DNA from: Pelagibacteraceae bacterium AG-404-P08
GTDB taxonomy: Bacteria; Pseudomonadota; Alphaproteobacteria; HIMB59
Length of the DNA stretch: 64,000 bases
Direction: 5' to 3'
NCBI GenBank assembly: GCA_003216195.1
Contig: QCJF01000001.1
Coordinates: forward strand, 106,315 to 170,314
In this document: positions 1-8,904 of the stretch, piece by piece
Numbering within the stretch: the stretch's first letter is position 1
Layout of the letters: each line of letters starts with the position of its first letter
Translations under genes and position numbers: made by a program
The notes under the pieces: model-generated
Databases searched by the model: none
What the model was told of the DNA's origin: nothing
Seen by the model: only the letters and a program-made list of their open reading frames with translations

Positions 1-84
1 TCAGAAATAACAAAATACCGCCAATCTTGGGGAAATTTTAGAGATCGTAGACCAGATCTATATAAAAAAATTTGTGATTTTTAA
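1..84 (+). CDS. aguB: C-terminal end of probable N-carbamoylputrescine amidase (partial)
   Basis: The first 27 codons are open and end in TAA at 82-84; the 5' part lies outside the window. The visible tail contains RQSWGNFRDRRPDLYKKI. From memory this closely resembles the last residues of plant and bacterial N-carbamoylputrescine amidases of the nitrilase superfamily, which release putrescine, CO2 and ammonia from N-carbamoylputrescine. A putrescine importer and gamma-glutamylputrescine genes directly downstream fit that role. The call rests on one short motif plus context, so another nitrilase-family amidase is possible. Confidence 0.55.
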   Translation, partial: SEITKYRQSWGNFRDRRPDLYKKICDF

Positions 85-120
85 AAAAAATTATCATATT
101 ATTCAAATTCTACTTATTTA

Positions 121-131
121 AGAGGAGAGGT
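121..131 (+). promoter_or_regulatory. Strong Shine-Dalgarno site of potF
   Basis: The purine run AGAGGAGAGG lies just before the ATG at 135. It is a much better match to the 16S 3' end (CCTCC at 31809-31813) than the sequence before most other genes here, many of which have no clear ribosome site. It fixes the start and suggests high translation, as expected for an abundant periplasmic binding protein. Confidence 0.7.
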
Positions 132-134
132 AAT

Positions 135-1202
135 ATGAACAAATTTTTAACAGCTCTTTTAGTGCTAATACTCCCTATGAGTTTGAGCGCTAAAGAAGAG
201 TTATTTATATACAATTGGTCCGATTATATAGCTGAAGATACAATTGCAAATTTTGAGGAAGAAACTGGTATTGATGTAACATACGATGTATTTGACTCAA
301 ACGAAGTTCTAGAGGCTAAGCTTTTAGCTGGAGGAAGTGGTTATGACTTAGTTGTTCCATCAGGCTCCTTTATGGAAAACCAAATTAAAGCAGGGGTTTT
401 TCAAAAACTTGATAAAAGTATGATTCCAAACCTCAAAAATTTAGATCCAAGTGTTTTAGATAAAACTGATGCTCATGATCCAGGTGGGGAATACTCTGTC
501 AATTACATGTATGGTACAACTGGAATTGGTTACAACGTTGCTGCCGTAGAGGAAAGAGGTGGAGATGTTGAGTCATGGGACATAATATTTGATGTAGATC
601 AAATTTCTAAATATGAAGATTGTGGTGTGGCTTTCTTAGATGCACCAAGTGAAATTGTTGAGATTGCATTAAATTATCTTGGCCATGATCCAAATACAGA
701 AAACACTAAAGCTAATCAAGAGGCACTAGAATTATTGAATAATATTAGACCTTACATAAAGTATTTTGACTCTTCTCAGTACATTGATGATTTAGCAAAT
801 GGTGAGATTTGCTTAGCAATAGGTTGGTCAGGTGATGTATTTATAGCAGCATACGAGGAAATTGAAGAGGTCTGGTATTCAATTCCAAACGAAGGAACAG
901 TAATTTGGTTTGATATGATGGGAATTCCAGCAGACGCAAAAAACGTAGAAAATGCTCATAAATTTATAGATTATATTTTGAGACCAGAAGTTGTTGCAGA
1001 AATTACTAACTATGTGTGGTACTCAAATCCTAATCTAGTAGCTAACACAACTGAAGGTTTGATAGATCCTGATATTCTTTCAGACCCAGCAATTTATCCA
1101 ACAGAAGAGACATTAACTAAACTTTTTGCAGATACAGCTGACTCACCTCAAAAGTCTAGGATATCTTCGAGAGTATTTAATAGTTTTAAAGCTTCTCAAT
1201 AA
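135..1202 (+). CDS. potF: Putrescine ABC transporter, periplasmic binding protein (PotF-like)
   Basis: This 355-residue protein starts with a clear Sec signal peptide (about residues 1-19, cleavage after SLSA) and is predicted to be periplasmic. The mature start carries YNWSDYIAEDT (26-36) and DVFDSNEVLEAKLLAG (51 onward), and TTGIGYN follows later. These closely match the E. coli putrescine-binding protein PotF, more so than PotD. It would deliver putrescine to the importer encoded by the next three genes. A hairpin terminator follows the stop, which probably lets the binding protein be made in excess over the membrane components. Polyamine class is well supported; exact ligand preference is inferred. 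Confidence 0.9.
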   Translation: MNKFLTALLVLILPMSLSAKEELFIYNWSDYIAEDTIANFEEETGIDVTYDVFDSNEVLEAKLLAGGSGYDLVVPSGSFMENQIKAGVFQKLDKSMIPNLKNLDPSVLDKTDAHDPGGEYSVNYMYGTTGIGYNVAAVEERGGDVESWDIIFDVDQISKYEDCGVAFLDAPSEIVEIALNYLGHDPNTENTKANQEALELLNNIRPYIKYFDSSQYIDDLANGEICLAIGWSGDVFIAAYEEIEEVWYSIPNEGTVIWFDMMGIPADAKNVENAHKFIDYILRPEVVAEITNYVWYSNPNLVANTTEGLIDPDILSDPAIYPTEETLTKLFADTADSPQKSRISSRVFNSFKASQ

Positions 1203-1209
1203 TTTAATT

Positions 1210-1243
1210 AAAGCGCAACTTTTACTTAAGTTGCGCTTTTCAC
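1210..1243 (+). terminator. Intrinsic terminator/attenuator after potF
   Basis: A perfect 12-bp stem (1210-1221 with 1228-1239, AAAGCGCAACTT and its complement) closes a 6-base loop and is followed by a short T run. It sits between the binding-protein gene and the ATPase gene. Read-through would give less transporter than binding protein, a common arrangement in ABC import operons. Confidence 0.85.
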
Positions 1244-1253
1244 AATCTTTTTT

Positions 1254-2312
1254 ATGTCTGAACCTTTTTTACAAATCATAGATGTATCAAAAAGGTTTGA
1301 TAATGTTGTAGCTTTAAACAAAGTTAATCTAAAAATAGCAAAATCTGAAATATTCAGTCTCCTAGGATCTTCAGGATGCGGTAAGTCAACACTTTTGAGA
1401 ATTATAGCAGGTTTCGAGAAGCCTGATGAAGGAAGAATTCTACTCGACGGAAAGGATATCACGAAACTTCCACCATATGTAAGACCTTTAAATATTATGT
1501 TCCAAAACTATGCACTATTTCCGCATTTAAATGTCACTAATAATATCCAGTTTGGACTAAAAGAAGAAAAAATTTCTAAAGAAGAAATCAATCATCGTGT
1601 TAATGAAATTTTAAATTTACTAGAGCTGAATGGTTTAGAGAAAAGAAAAATCAATGAGATATCTGGTGGTCAACAACAACGTGTAGCATTAGCAAGATGT
1701 CTAGTCAAAAAACCAAAATTACTTTTATTGGATGAACCACTTGCAGCATTAGATAAACAGCTAAGAGTACAAACACAATTCGAGTTAGTTAATCTACAAT
1801 ATAAGTTAGGCATCACTTTTATTATTGTTACCCATGATCAAGAGGAAGCAATGTCATTATCTGACAGAATGGCAATTATGAAAAATGGAGAAATCCTCCA
1901 AGTCGGTAATCCTGTTGAGATATATGAAAAACCGAAGGACAAATATATAGCGAATTTTATTGGCACAGCCAATATCTTTAATGTTCTTAATAAAAATAAT
2001 CAAATCATCATTAAAGAATTAAATTATGAAGTTAAAAATATTAACTATAAAGAAAATTATTTTAAATGTTTAATTAGGCCTGAAAAAATTTCTGTTAAAA
2101 AACTAGAAAATCAATCTGATAATTTAAATATTGGTGTAGTTAAAGAAGTAGCTTATTTAGGGAGCTATACTAAGTATTTAATTGACGTTAATGGATTTGA
2201 ATTTTACTCTTTTATGCAAAATAGTTTAGTTTCAGATAACCTTCAAATAAGATGGGATGATAAAGTTCAGATAAGTTTTAACGAAACATCAATATATTTC
2301 TTTAATGATTAA
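1254..2312 (+). CDS. potG: Putrescine ABC transporter, ATP-binding subunit (PotG-like)
   Basis: A 352-residue ABC ATPase that powers putrescine import. Walker A is GSSGCGKST (38-46), the signature is ISGGQQQ (136-142), Walker B is LLLLDEP (156-162), and the switch histidine is in VTHD (192-195). The C-terminal 110 residues form the regulatory TOBE-type region usual in spermidine/putrescine and CUT1 ATPases. The gene starts 14 bases after the potF terminator and overlaps the first permease gene by 8 bases, so the three membrane-complex genes are translationally coupled. The subfamily assignment to PotG rather than PotA rests mainly on the PotF/PotH/PotI-like neighbours. Confidence 0.92.
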   Translation: MSEPFLQIIDVSKRFDNVVALNKVNLKIAKSEIFSLLGSSGCGKSTLLRIIAGFEKPDEGRILLDGKDITKLPPYVRPLNIMFQNYALFPHLNVTNNIQFGLKEEKISKEEINHRVNEILNLLELNGLEKRKINEISGGQQQRVALARCLVKKPKLLLLDEPLAALDKQLRVQTQFELVNLQYKLGITFIIVTHDQEEAMSLSDRMAIMKNGEILQVGNPVEIYEKPKDKYIANFIGTANIFNVLNKNNQIIIKELNYEVKNINYKENYFKCLIRPEKISVKKLENQSDNLNIGVVKEVAYLGSYTKYLIDVNGFEFYSFMQNSLVSDNLQIRWDDKVQISFNETSIYFFND

Positions 2313-3198
2313 AAATTTTAAAAAACAAAACGTGTGGTTTGTATTTACTCCATATTTATGGCTAGTTTTGTTCTTTTTTGTTCCATTAGCTTTAATTTTC
2401 AAAATATCTATATCTGTGTCTGAATGGGGTATGCCACCTTATCGTGATCTTTTTTCTTTATCTGAAAATGGATTGGAGATTAATTCAACTCTTGGAAATT
2501 ATTTATTCATTTTTTCAGACCCTTTCTATATCAGATCTTATCTCAATTCACTTTCACTAGCTTTAACATCTACAGTATTATGTTTATTGATTGGTTATCC
2601 CATAGCTTTTTACGTTGCAAAATCTAAAACAAGTATAAGAAACATACTATTGATTATGCTTATCATACCTTTTTGGAGTTCTTTTCTTCTAAGGGTATAT
2701 GCATGGAAAGTCTTACTACAAGGCTCTGGTATTATAAATTCAATTCTTATACATATTGGGCTAATTTCTGAACCAATATCTATGTTACACAATCATTATG
2801 CTGTAATCTTAGGTGTTGTTTATACTTACCTTCCATTTATGATTTTACCCCTTTATGGATATTTGGTTAAATTTGATTTAAATTTGATTGATGCATCTAA
2901 TGATTTAGGTGCAAAGCCTTTAAACACGTTTGTAAAAGTTATCTTACCTCTCTCTTTACCAGGAATAGTAGCGGGGAGCATGTTGGTTTTTATACCAGTT
3001 GTTGGAGAATATATAATACCAGAAATGTTAGGTGGCAGTGATAAGCTTTATTTTGGGAAGATAATTTGGGATGAATTTTTTGTAAATAGAGATTGGCCTA
3101 TTGCTAGTGCGCTTGCGATGTCTGGAATTGTAATACTTGTATTTCCAATAATTATTTTTCAATTAATGTACGCAAAATATAATTTTAGAAATGAATAG
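2305..3198 (+). CDS. potH: Putrescine ABC transporter, permease (PotH-like)
   Basis: An inner-membrane permease of 297 residues with about six hydrophobic segments. Stretches such as NILLIMLIIPFWSSFLLRVYAW (from 113) and LGGSDKLYFGKIIWDEFF resemble E. coli PotH closely. The cytoplasmic EAA-type loop that docks on the ATPase is at about 196-220 (ASNDLGAKPLNTF). It overlaps potG upstream and potI downstream by 8 bases each, so the four-gene importer is complete. Confidence 0.92.
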   Translation: MIKNFKKQNVWFVFTPYLWLVLFFFVPLALIFKISISVSEWGMPPYRDLFSLSENGLEINSTLGNYLFIFSDPFYIRSYLNSLSLALTSTVLCLLIGYPIAFYVAKSKTSIRNILLIMLIIPFWSSFLLRVYAWKVLLQGSGIINSILIHIGLISEPISMLHNHYAVILGVVYTYLPFMILPLYGYLVKFDLNLIDASNDLGAKPLNTFVKVILPLSLPGIVAGSMLVFIPVVGEYIIPEMLGGSDKLYFGKIIWDEFFVNRDWPIASALAMSGIVILVFPIIIFQLMYAKYNFRNE

Positions 3199-3988
3199 AT
3201 TATTTTTTAAAATTTTTACCTTAACACTTGGATTTTCTTTTTTATATTTTCCTATTTTAACTCTTATAGCTTATTCTTTTAATGATAATAAAAGAGTTAT
3301 GGTTTGGAAGGGTTTTTCTTTTAGATGGTATAAGGAATTATTTCATAATGAACAAATTTTAGAGGCTTTTTATACTAGTCTTAAAATTGCTTCTCTTTCA
3401 GCAACATTTGCAACAGTCATGGGTGTAATGATTGGTTTTTCATTAACAAGAATATCAAAAATTCCAGCCAGGCCTTTCTTTATTTTCTTGAGTTCTTCTC
3501 CTTTGGTTATGCCTGAGATAATTTTAGGGCTTTCTTTGTTGTTATTCTTTATATCATCTAACCATATTATTGGCTTTCCTTCCTCAAAAGGACAACTAAC
3601 AGTCTTAATATCGCATATAACTTTCTCTGTAGCTTTTGTTGCAGTCATTATCCAATCAAGGTTGAGTAGTTACGATAAAAATATAGAAGAGGCTGCTCAG
3701 GATCTTGGGACAATTCCAAATATGATTTTTTGGAAAGTAACTGCTCCTGTAATATTACCTGCAATATTATCAGGTTGGTTACTTGCATTTACACTCTCTT
3801 TGGACGATCTTGTTGTTGCTAGTTTTACTACCGGTCCCGGAGCTAACACTTTGCCAATAGTGGTTTTTTCTAAAGTTAGATTGGGATTGAGTCCAGAAGT
3901 TAATGCTCTTTCTGCAATAATAATGCTAATTGTTGTATTAGCAGCAATTAGTATTTACTTAATTAATAGATCAAACATTAAGAAGTAA
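3191..3988 (+). CDS. potI: Putrescine ABC transporter, permease (PotI-like)
   Basis: The second permease half, 265 residues with six predicted membrane segments. The EAA loop reads EEAAQDLGTIPNMIFWKV (from 166), and SGWLLAFTLSLDDLV follows, as in PotI/PotC. It ends the importer operon. Its last 18 bases overlap the 3' end of the oppositely transcribed glutamine synthetase-like gene, with no terminator visible between them. Confidence 0.92.
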   Translation: MNRLFFKIFTLTLGFSFLYFPILTLIAYSFNDNKRVMVWKGFSFRWYKELFHNEQILEAFYTSLKIASLSATFATVMGVMIGFSLTRISKIPARPFFIFLSSSPLVMPEIILGLSLLLFFISSNHIIGFPSSKGQLTVLISHITFSVAFVAVIIQSRLSSYDKNIEEAAQDLGTIPNMIFWKVTAPVILPAILSGWLLAFTLSLDDLVVASFTTGPGANTLPIVVFSKVRLGLSPEVNALSAIIMLIVVLAAISIYLINRSNIKK

Positions 3989-5323
3989 ATATTCTCTTTC
4001 CCATGCAGTAATTATTTTATTATAAGCATTTACCTCTAGGTCTTTGATTGAACAAAATAATTCGATAAATGTTTCGCCGAATATCTCTTTTGCTTCCTTA
4101 GATCTAGAAAAAGTATCTATTGATTGATAAATGCTTTCTGTCAAAGAAACATTCACGTTATATGCAGCTTTTTTGGTCTCAGGGGTTGCTTTTAATTTTT
4201 TCTTCAAACCTAAATATCCTGCAGATAATGTTGCAGCCATAGCTAAGTATGGATTTACATCTGATCCACACAGTCTATTTTCAATTCTCGCCTGGTTAGC
4301 AGAGTTGAAATTTGGGACTCTAAAACCACAGGTACGGTTTTCAAAACCCCAGTTAAGGTTAAATGGCGTACCTTCCTCCCAATAACCTCTGAGCCTCTTA
4401 AAGGAATTAACGTTAGGTGCAAAAAGAGGTAAAAAAGCTTTTGAATATTTTTGTAATCCACCCATATAATTATCAAACTGTTTTGTAGTTTTAAGATTTT
4501 TGTCCACAAATATTGGTTTACCTTTTTTTAAAATTGATTGATGTATATGCATCGAGTTCCCTGGAGTATCTTCCATCGGTTTAGCCATAAAAGTTGCATA
4601 CAAATTATGTTTCAATGCAGTTTGTCTAAGAGTTCTTTTAAATAAAAAAACCTGATCGGCCAAGTCAAGGGGGTTACCATGCTTGAAGTTAATTTCCATT
4701 TGTGCTGGTCCATCCTCATGATTAATATTCTCTACGTCTAATTCTTGAGTCTCACAGTAGTCATATAGATCCTCAAAAATATGATCAAATTCATTAACAG
4801 CGTCGATACCGTAAGACTGATTTCCTTTTTCAATTCTTCCAGATTGCCCACTTGGTGTTTCTAAAGGATTGTCTGGATCATTGTTTTTCTTAACTAAATA
4901 GAATTCAATTTCTGGAGCGACTACTGGTTCAAGGCCTATTTTTTCATAAAGACCAATTACTTTTTTTAAAATACCTCTAGAGTGAACCTCTATAACATTA
5001 TCATTGTTATCAACAGCATCACAAATAACCTGTGCGGTTGGTTCTTCATACCATGGAACAGTTCTCAGAGTATTAAAATCAGGCTTTAATATAAAATCAC
5101 CATCTGTAGGATTTAAAATCTGATCATCTATTGAATAAGTCACATCTCTAGATACTGCTAATTTGAATAGTGCTAAAGGTAATCTTAATCCACCTGACTC
5201 AATAGAGCTTAAAAATTTTTTTGTTGGTAGTATTTTTCCCCTTGGTATACCTGAATTATCAGGAATCATACATTCAACCTCTGTTATTTTATTTTTCTTT
5301 AACCAATCGACATAATCATTCAT
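3971..5323 (-). CDS. puuA: Glutamine synthetase family protein, probable gamma-glutamylputrescine synthetase
   Basis: A 450-residue glutamine synthetase-fold ligase. Motifs include APEIEFYLV for metal binding, EDGPAQMEIN, MAKPMEDTPGNSMHIHQS in the ATP-binding region, and ENRTCGFRVP followed by RIENRLCGSDVNPYLAMAA near the C-terminus. The length and the MAKP/HIHQS pattern fit the PuuA/GlnA3 branch rather than the ammonia-assimilating GlnA. The likely reaction joins glutamate to putrescine using ATP, the first step of the glutamylated putrescine route. Position beside the putrescine importer and divergent to a PuuB-like oxidase supports this. Other glutamylpolyamine or glutamylamide ligases remain possible. 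Confidence 0.82.
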   Translation of the reverse strand: MNDYVDWLKKNKITEVECMIPDNSGIPRGKILPTKKFLSSIESGGLRLPLALFKLAVSRDVTYSIDDQILNPTDGDFILKPDFNTLRTVPWYEEPTAQVICDAVDNNDNVIEVHSRGILKKVIGLYEKIGLEPVVAPEIEFYLVKKNNDPDNPLETPSGQSGRIEKGNQSYGIDAVNEFDHIFEDLYDYCETQELDVENINHEDGPAQMEINFKHGNPLDLADQVFLFKRTLRQTALKHNLYATFMAKPMEDTPGNSMHIHQSILKKGKPIFVDKNLKTTKQFDNYMGGLQKYSKAFLPLFAPNVNSFKRLRGYWEEGTPFNLNWGFENRTCGFRVPNFNSANQARIENRLCGSDVNPYLAMAATLSAGYLGLKKKLKATPETKKAAYNVNVSLTESIYQSIDTFSRSKEAKEIFGETFIELFCSIKDLEVNAYNKIITAWEREYLLLNV

Positions 5324-5354
5324 AGCTATAACTAACCTTTAAAATTTGATATTT

Positions 5355-6653
5355 ATGTATCTGATGGATTACTCAGATAATTATTACGTAAGAACAAAAG
5401 CATTCAGCCTTAATACTAACAAATTAAATGAGAGCTTACAATGTGATGTTTGTATAATTGGAGCAGGTTTATCAGGAATTTCATCAGCATTATATTTATC
5501 TAAATTAAATCCAGATTTAAACATAGTCATATTGGAGAAAAATAAAGTTGGTTGGGGCGCATCTGGAAGAAATGGTGGGCAATTATTACATGGTTTTTCC
5601 TCAGAGAATTACTCTAGCCAAAAACACACTCAAGAGGAAATTAAGATACTATGGCAATTCACATTAGACGCTGTTAGAGAAGTAAAAAAAAATATCAAAG
5701 AGTTAAATATACAATGTGACTTAATCGAGGGTTATGTTTTAGCCGCAGTAAGTAAATCCCACGATGAGGAGTTAAAAAAATACGTAGACAGGCTTCAAAC
5801 AAAATTTGATTATGAATCAGTTACGTATCTACCAAAAAATAGAATGGACCAGTATTTTGATAGCCCTTATTACAAATCTGCAATGTATGACTCAGAGTGT
5901 GGTCAAATTCATCCACTTAATTATTGTCTAGGATTAGCAAGAGAATTATTAAAAAATAAAAATTGTAAAATATTTGAAGATACAGGAGTAATATCATATG
6001 AATCTCAAAAAAAAGTAACAATAAAAACTGAAAAAAATTTAACTGTTAAATCTGATAAATTAATTATCTGCTGTAATGCATATATTGATAATTTGAATAA
6101 AAGTTTAAGAAAAAAAATAATGCCTGTTAAAACTTATGTATCAGCATTTACTGAAATTCCAAATACAGAATTGAGTAAATATTTTCGAAAACCTATCACA
6201 GTGGGAGATATGTTATTTGTACTAAATTATTTTAGACTGGATACTAATAATAATTTAATTTTTGGTGGAGGTGTAAGTTACTCTAATATAGATCCGATAA
6301 ATTTGGAATTATCTTTAAAAAAAAGTATAAAAAAGATACTTCCTGGTTTAGAAAAGTTCAAAGCTTGGTGTACTTGGAGTGGGCACGTTGCCATAACTGT
6401 AAACAGATTCCCTCATATTGGTAGTATTGATAATAATATTTTTTTTGCACAAGGATATTCAGGACATGGTTTAGCCATAACAACTATGGTTGGAAAAATG
6501 CTTGCTGAAACAATAACAAATCAGAACAATAATTTGAGCTTATTTGAAAAGTTTAGACATAAAAACTTTCCTGGTTTTGGCGTAATTGATAAGCCATTAT
6601 TAGTTTTAGCAATGAGTTATTTTAAATTAAAAGATCAATTAAGCCTGAAATAA
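5355..6653 (+). CDS. puuB: FAD-dependent oxidoreductase, probable gamma-glutamylputrescine oxidase
   Basis: A DAO-family flavoprotein of about 430 residues. The N-terminal Rossmann motif is CDVCIIGAGLSGISSALYLS; GWGASGRNGGQL follows, which is characteristic of PuuB-like enzymes, and the C-terminal FAD-contact region has GYSGHGLAITTMVGK. It would oxidise gamma-glutamylputrescine to the aldehyde. ATG at 5355 and ATG at 5364 are both credible starts; neither has a strong ribosome site. It diverges from the puuA-like gene with about 31 bases between starts, so the two probably share control. Substrate is inferred from similarity and context. Confidence 0.8.
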   Translation: MYLMDYSDNYYVRTKAFSLNTNKLNESLQCDVCIIGAGLSGISSALYLSKLNPDLNIVILEKNKVGWGASGRNGGQLLHGFSSENYSSQKHTQEEIKILWQFTLDAVREVKKNIKELNIQCDLIEGYVLAAVSKSHDEELKKYVDRLQTKFDYESVTYLPKNRMDQYFDSPYYKSAMYDSECGQIHPLNYCLGLARELLKNKNCKIFEDTGVISYESQKKVTIKTEKNLTVKSDKLIICCNAYIDNLNKSLRKKIMPVKTYVSAFTEIPNTELSKYFRKPITVGDMLFVLNYFRLDTNNNLIFGGGVSYSNIDPINLELSLKKSIKKILPGLEKFKAWCTWSGHVAITVNRFPHIGSIDNNIFFAQGYSGHGLAITTMVGKMLAETITNQNNNLSLFEKFRHKNFPGFGVIDKPLLVLAMSYFKLKDQLSLK

Positions 6654-7904
6654 CTTATTTTTGCCTAATCTAGAGTTCGGATCTAAGTGTTTTTTTAATT
6701 TTTTAATAAAAAGGTAGATTTCACTAGGTTTATATTTTTTTAAAAGATAATTTTTTTTCAAACCAAGACCGTGTTCTGCTGCAACACTACCTTCACTTTG
6801 GATAGTCAAATCATAAATAAATTTTGAGAGGTAAGCACAATTCTTTTTTGAATTAGGATGTACTTTAAAATTGCAATGCAAATTACCATCTCCCAAATGC
6901 CCAAAAAAATAAGGAGTAAAGATGTTATTATCCTTTACAAATGTATTTACCTTCTTAATAAAGACAGACCACTTATCAATGGGTAAAGAAATATCAAATT
7001 TTTCAGTAAAATTATATTTTATCTGATTATATACTAACTCTTCTCTTTTGCTCCATATCCATGATTTTGATTTATTATGTTCCATTTTATAAATTTTAAA
7101 TTCTTTTAAATTAAAGTATTTTTTTAATTCTTTTTTGTAATTACCAATAACATTAGATTGTATCTCTATGATTAAATTGAAGTGATGTGTACTTTCATTA
7201 AATAAATAAGAGCTAGGTATTGGAAATATTATTTCAAAACTTGTTAAATTATCGAAGTACTTGTTTCTTAAAAATTTCAGTAATCGAATTGACTTATTTA
7301 AACTATTTGTTTGTATTAAATATGTAGAATTGTATTTTTTTTTTGGGATTAACTTTAAGCTTGCTCTTGTAATTATTCCAAAAACACCCTCAGAACCACA
7401 AAATAACTTCCACAGTTTTGGGCCAAAATTATCTTTTTTGAGTTTATTTAAAAAATTTAAAATAGTTCCATCACTAAGTACTACTTCAAGGCCATTTATA
7501 TGATCCTCTATGTTACCATATCTTAAGGTTTGCAAACCCCCAACATTAGTAGATATATTACCCCCAATTGTACATTTATCACTTGGCGCAATATTAACTG
7601 GAAATAAAAGTTTTTTATTATTTGCTGCTTTTTGTATGGTTTTTAACAATGTTCCGCTTTGAGCTGTTATTATAAAATTATCAGTATCAACTTCTTCAAT
7701 ACGACCCATTTTTTTAAAATCTATTAGGATAGTTTTTTCAAATTGTGGTTTTGTGCCATCCACTCTATTAGTCTCTCCACCAATAGGTAAAATATGAAAT
7801 TTATATTTGTTAGAAAATTTAACCAGTTTAGATACCTCTAAAGAATTTTTAGGGAAAGCAGTTATTTGGCCACCCCTTCTTATAGTTTTTATTGGAAATT
7901 TCAT
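6639..7904 (-). CDS. FAD-binding oxidoreductase, GlcD / D-2-hydroxyglutarate dehydrogenase type
   Basis: A 421-residue member of the VAO/PCMH flavoprotein family. The FAD domain shows PIGGETNRVDG, then the cofactor-binding TIGGNISTNVGGLQTLRYG and FCGSEGVFGIIT. The C-terminal domain carries GHLGDGNLHCNFKVHP and AEHGLGLKK, the metal- and substrate-binding histidine motifs of D-2-hydroxyacid dehydrogenases such as D-lactate, glycolate and D-2-hydroxyglutarate enzymes. Which acid it oxidises cannot be told from sequence. The stop overlaps the convergent puuB gene by 15 bases and the start overlaps tsaC by 4 bases. Confidence 0.8.
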   Translation of the reverse strand: MKFPIKTIRRGGQITAFPKNSLEVSKLVKFSNKYKFHILPIGGETNRVDGTKPQFEKTILIDFKKMGRIEEVDTDNFIITAQSGTLLKTIQKAANNKKLLFPVNIAPSDKCTIGGNISTNVGGLQTLRYGNIEDHINGLEVVLSDGTILNFLNKLKKDNFGPKLWKLFCGSEGVFGIITRASLKLIPKKKYNSTYLIQTNSLNKSIRLLKFLRNKYFDNLTSFEIIFPIPSSYLFNESTHHFNLIIEIQSNVIGNYKKELKKYFNLKEFKIYKMEHNKSKSWIWSKREELVYNQIKYNFTEKFDISLPIDKWSVFIKKVNTFVKDNNIFTPYFFGHLGDGNLHCNFKVHPNSKKNCAYLSKFIYDLTIQSEGSVAAEHGLGLKKNYLLKKYKPSEIYLFIKKLKKHLDPNSRLGKNKLFQA

Positions 7905-8839
7905 TTAGATGCTCTTCGCAATCTATCATTTATAGCGATTCCTATTTTCTTATAAGGAATAGGTGCAATACTTATATTTTTATATTGGTTGTCGTTATCT
8001 GCTAAAAAAATAAAATGATAAAGATTTTTGGCAGCTTCAATTAAATTTCTATTCTTACTTAAATTTTTGAATTGATATCTCTTGTTTGCTCCAAAGTTTA
8101 TATATGCAGATTTTTTTTTAGCATTTTTGACATTTAAATATATTTTCTTCTTGGGAGAATAATGTTTTTTTGAAGTTCCAGGAAAACTTAAATTTTTGTT
8201 ATATTTACTAATAACCATATAGGGTAATATTTTTTTCACATTTTCTAATGATATAAACCCTGGTCTTATTATGTTCAATTTGTTATCAGATATTTTAATT
8301 AAAGTTGACTCGATACCAACTTTACATTTTCCATCATCTACAATTAATAAATTTGTCTCAATAAATTGCTGAAAAACCATTTCACTGTTGATTGGGCTTA
8401 GTTGTTTAAATTTGTTTGCTGAGGGCATTACAAGGGGCTTACCTACTTTATTAATTAAATTTAATGTAAATTTATTATTTGGAACTCTTACAGCACACTC
8501 ATTATTTAATGTAAGAGATTTGGGTATTTCGAGAGACTTCCTTTGTAAAACAAGAGTAAGTGGTCCAGGCCAAAATTCCTTAGCTAAAATTAAATTTTCA
8601 TTATCTAACTTAAAAAATTTATCTACCATTTTTAAACTTGAACAATGAAATATTAATTTTTTTTTCAAAGGTCTTTTTTTTAATAAGAAAATTTTTTTTG
8701 CTGCTTTAATATTGGTTCCTAAACCAGCTAGCCCATAAACAGTTTCTGTTGGCAAAACTACTAATTCATCTTTTAATAGTTTAGACTTTAAGAAATGTGT
8801 AAGTTGCTTTGATAAATTTGATTTAACGATAATTGGCAT
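7901..8839 (-). CDS. tsaC: Threonylcarbamoyl-AMP synthase (Sua5/TsaC type)
   Basis: This 312-residue protein makes threonylcarbamoyl-AMP, the activated precursor of the tRNA modification t6A37. The N-terminal YrdC-like domain has LPTETVYGLAG and FHCSSL, then FWPGPLTLVL and the SANK region. A C-terminal extension beginning at PGTSKKHYSPK marks it as the two-domain Sua5 form rather than short TsaC. It is transcribed divergently from glmU, with 65 bases between the starts, and is followed directly by the GlcD-like gene. No other t6A genes lie in the window. Confidence 0.9.
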   Translation of the reverse strand: MPIIVKSNLSKQLTHFLKSKLLKDELVVLPTETVYGLAGLGTNIKAAKKIFLLKKRPLKKKLIFHCSSLKMVDKFFKLDNENLILAKEFWPGPLTLVLQRKSLEIPKSLTLNNECAVRVPNNKFTLNLINKVGKPLVMPSANKFKQLSPINSEMVFQQFIETNLLIVDDGKCKVGIESTLIKISDNKLNIIRPGFISLENVKKILPYMVISKYNKNLSFPGTSKKHYSPKKKIYLNVKNAKKKSAYINFGANKRYQFKNLSKNRNLIEAAKNLYHFIFLADNDNQYKNISIAPIPYKKIGIAINDRLRRASK

Positions 8840-8904
8840 AATTTACATAATTAGATATATTTTTAGTATTCAGTTAAGATTAATTAATATTATTTTACAA
8901 CTTT

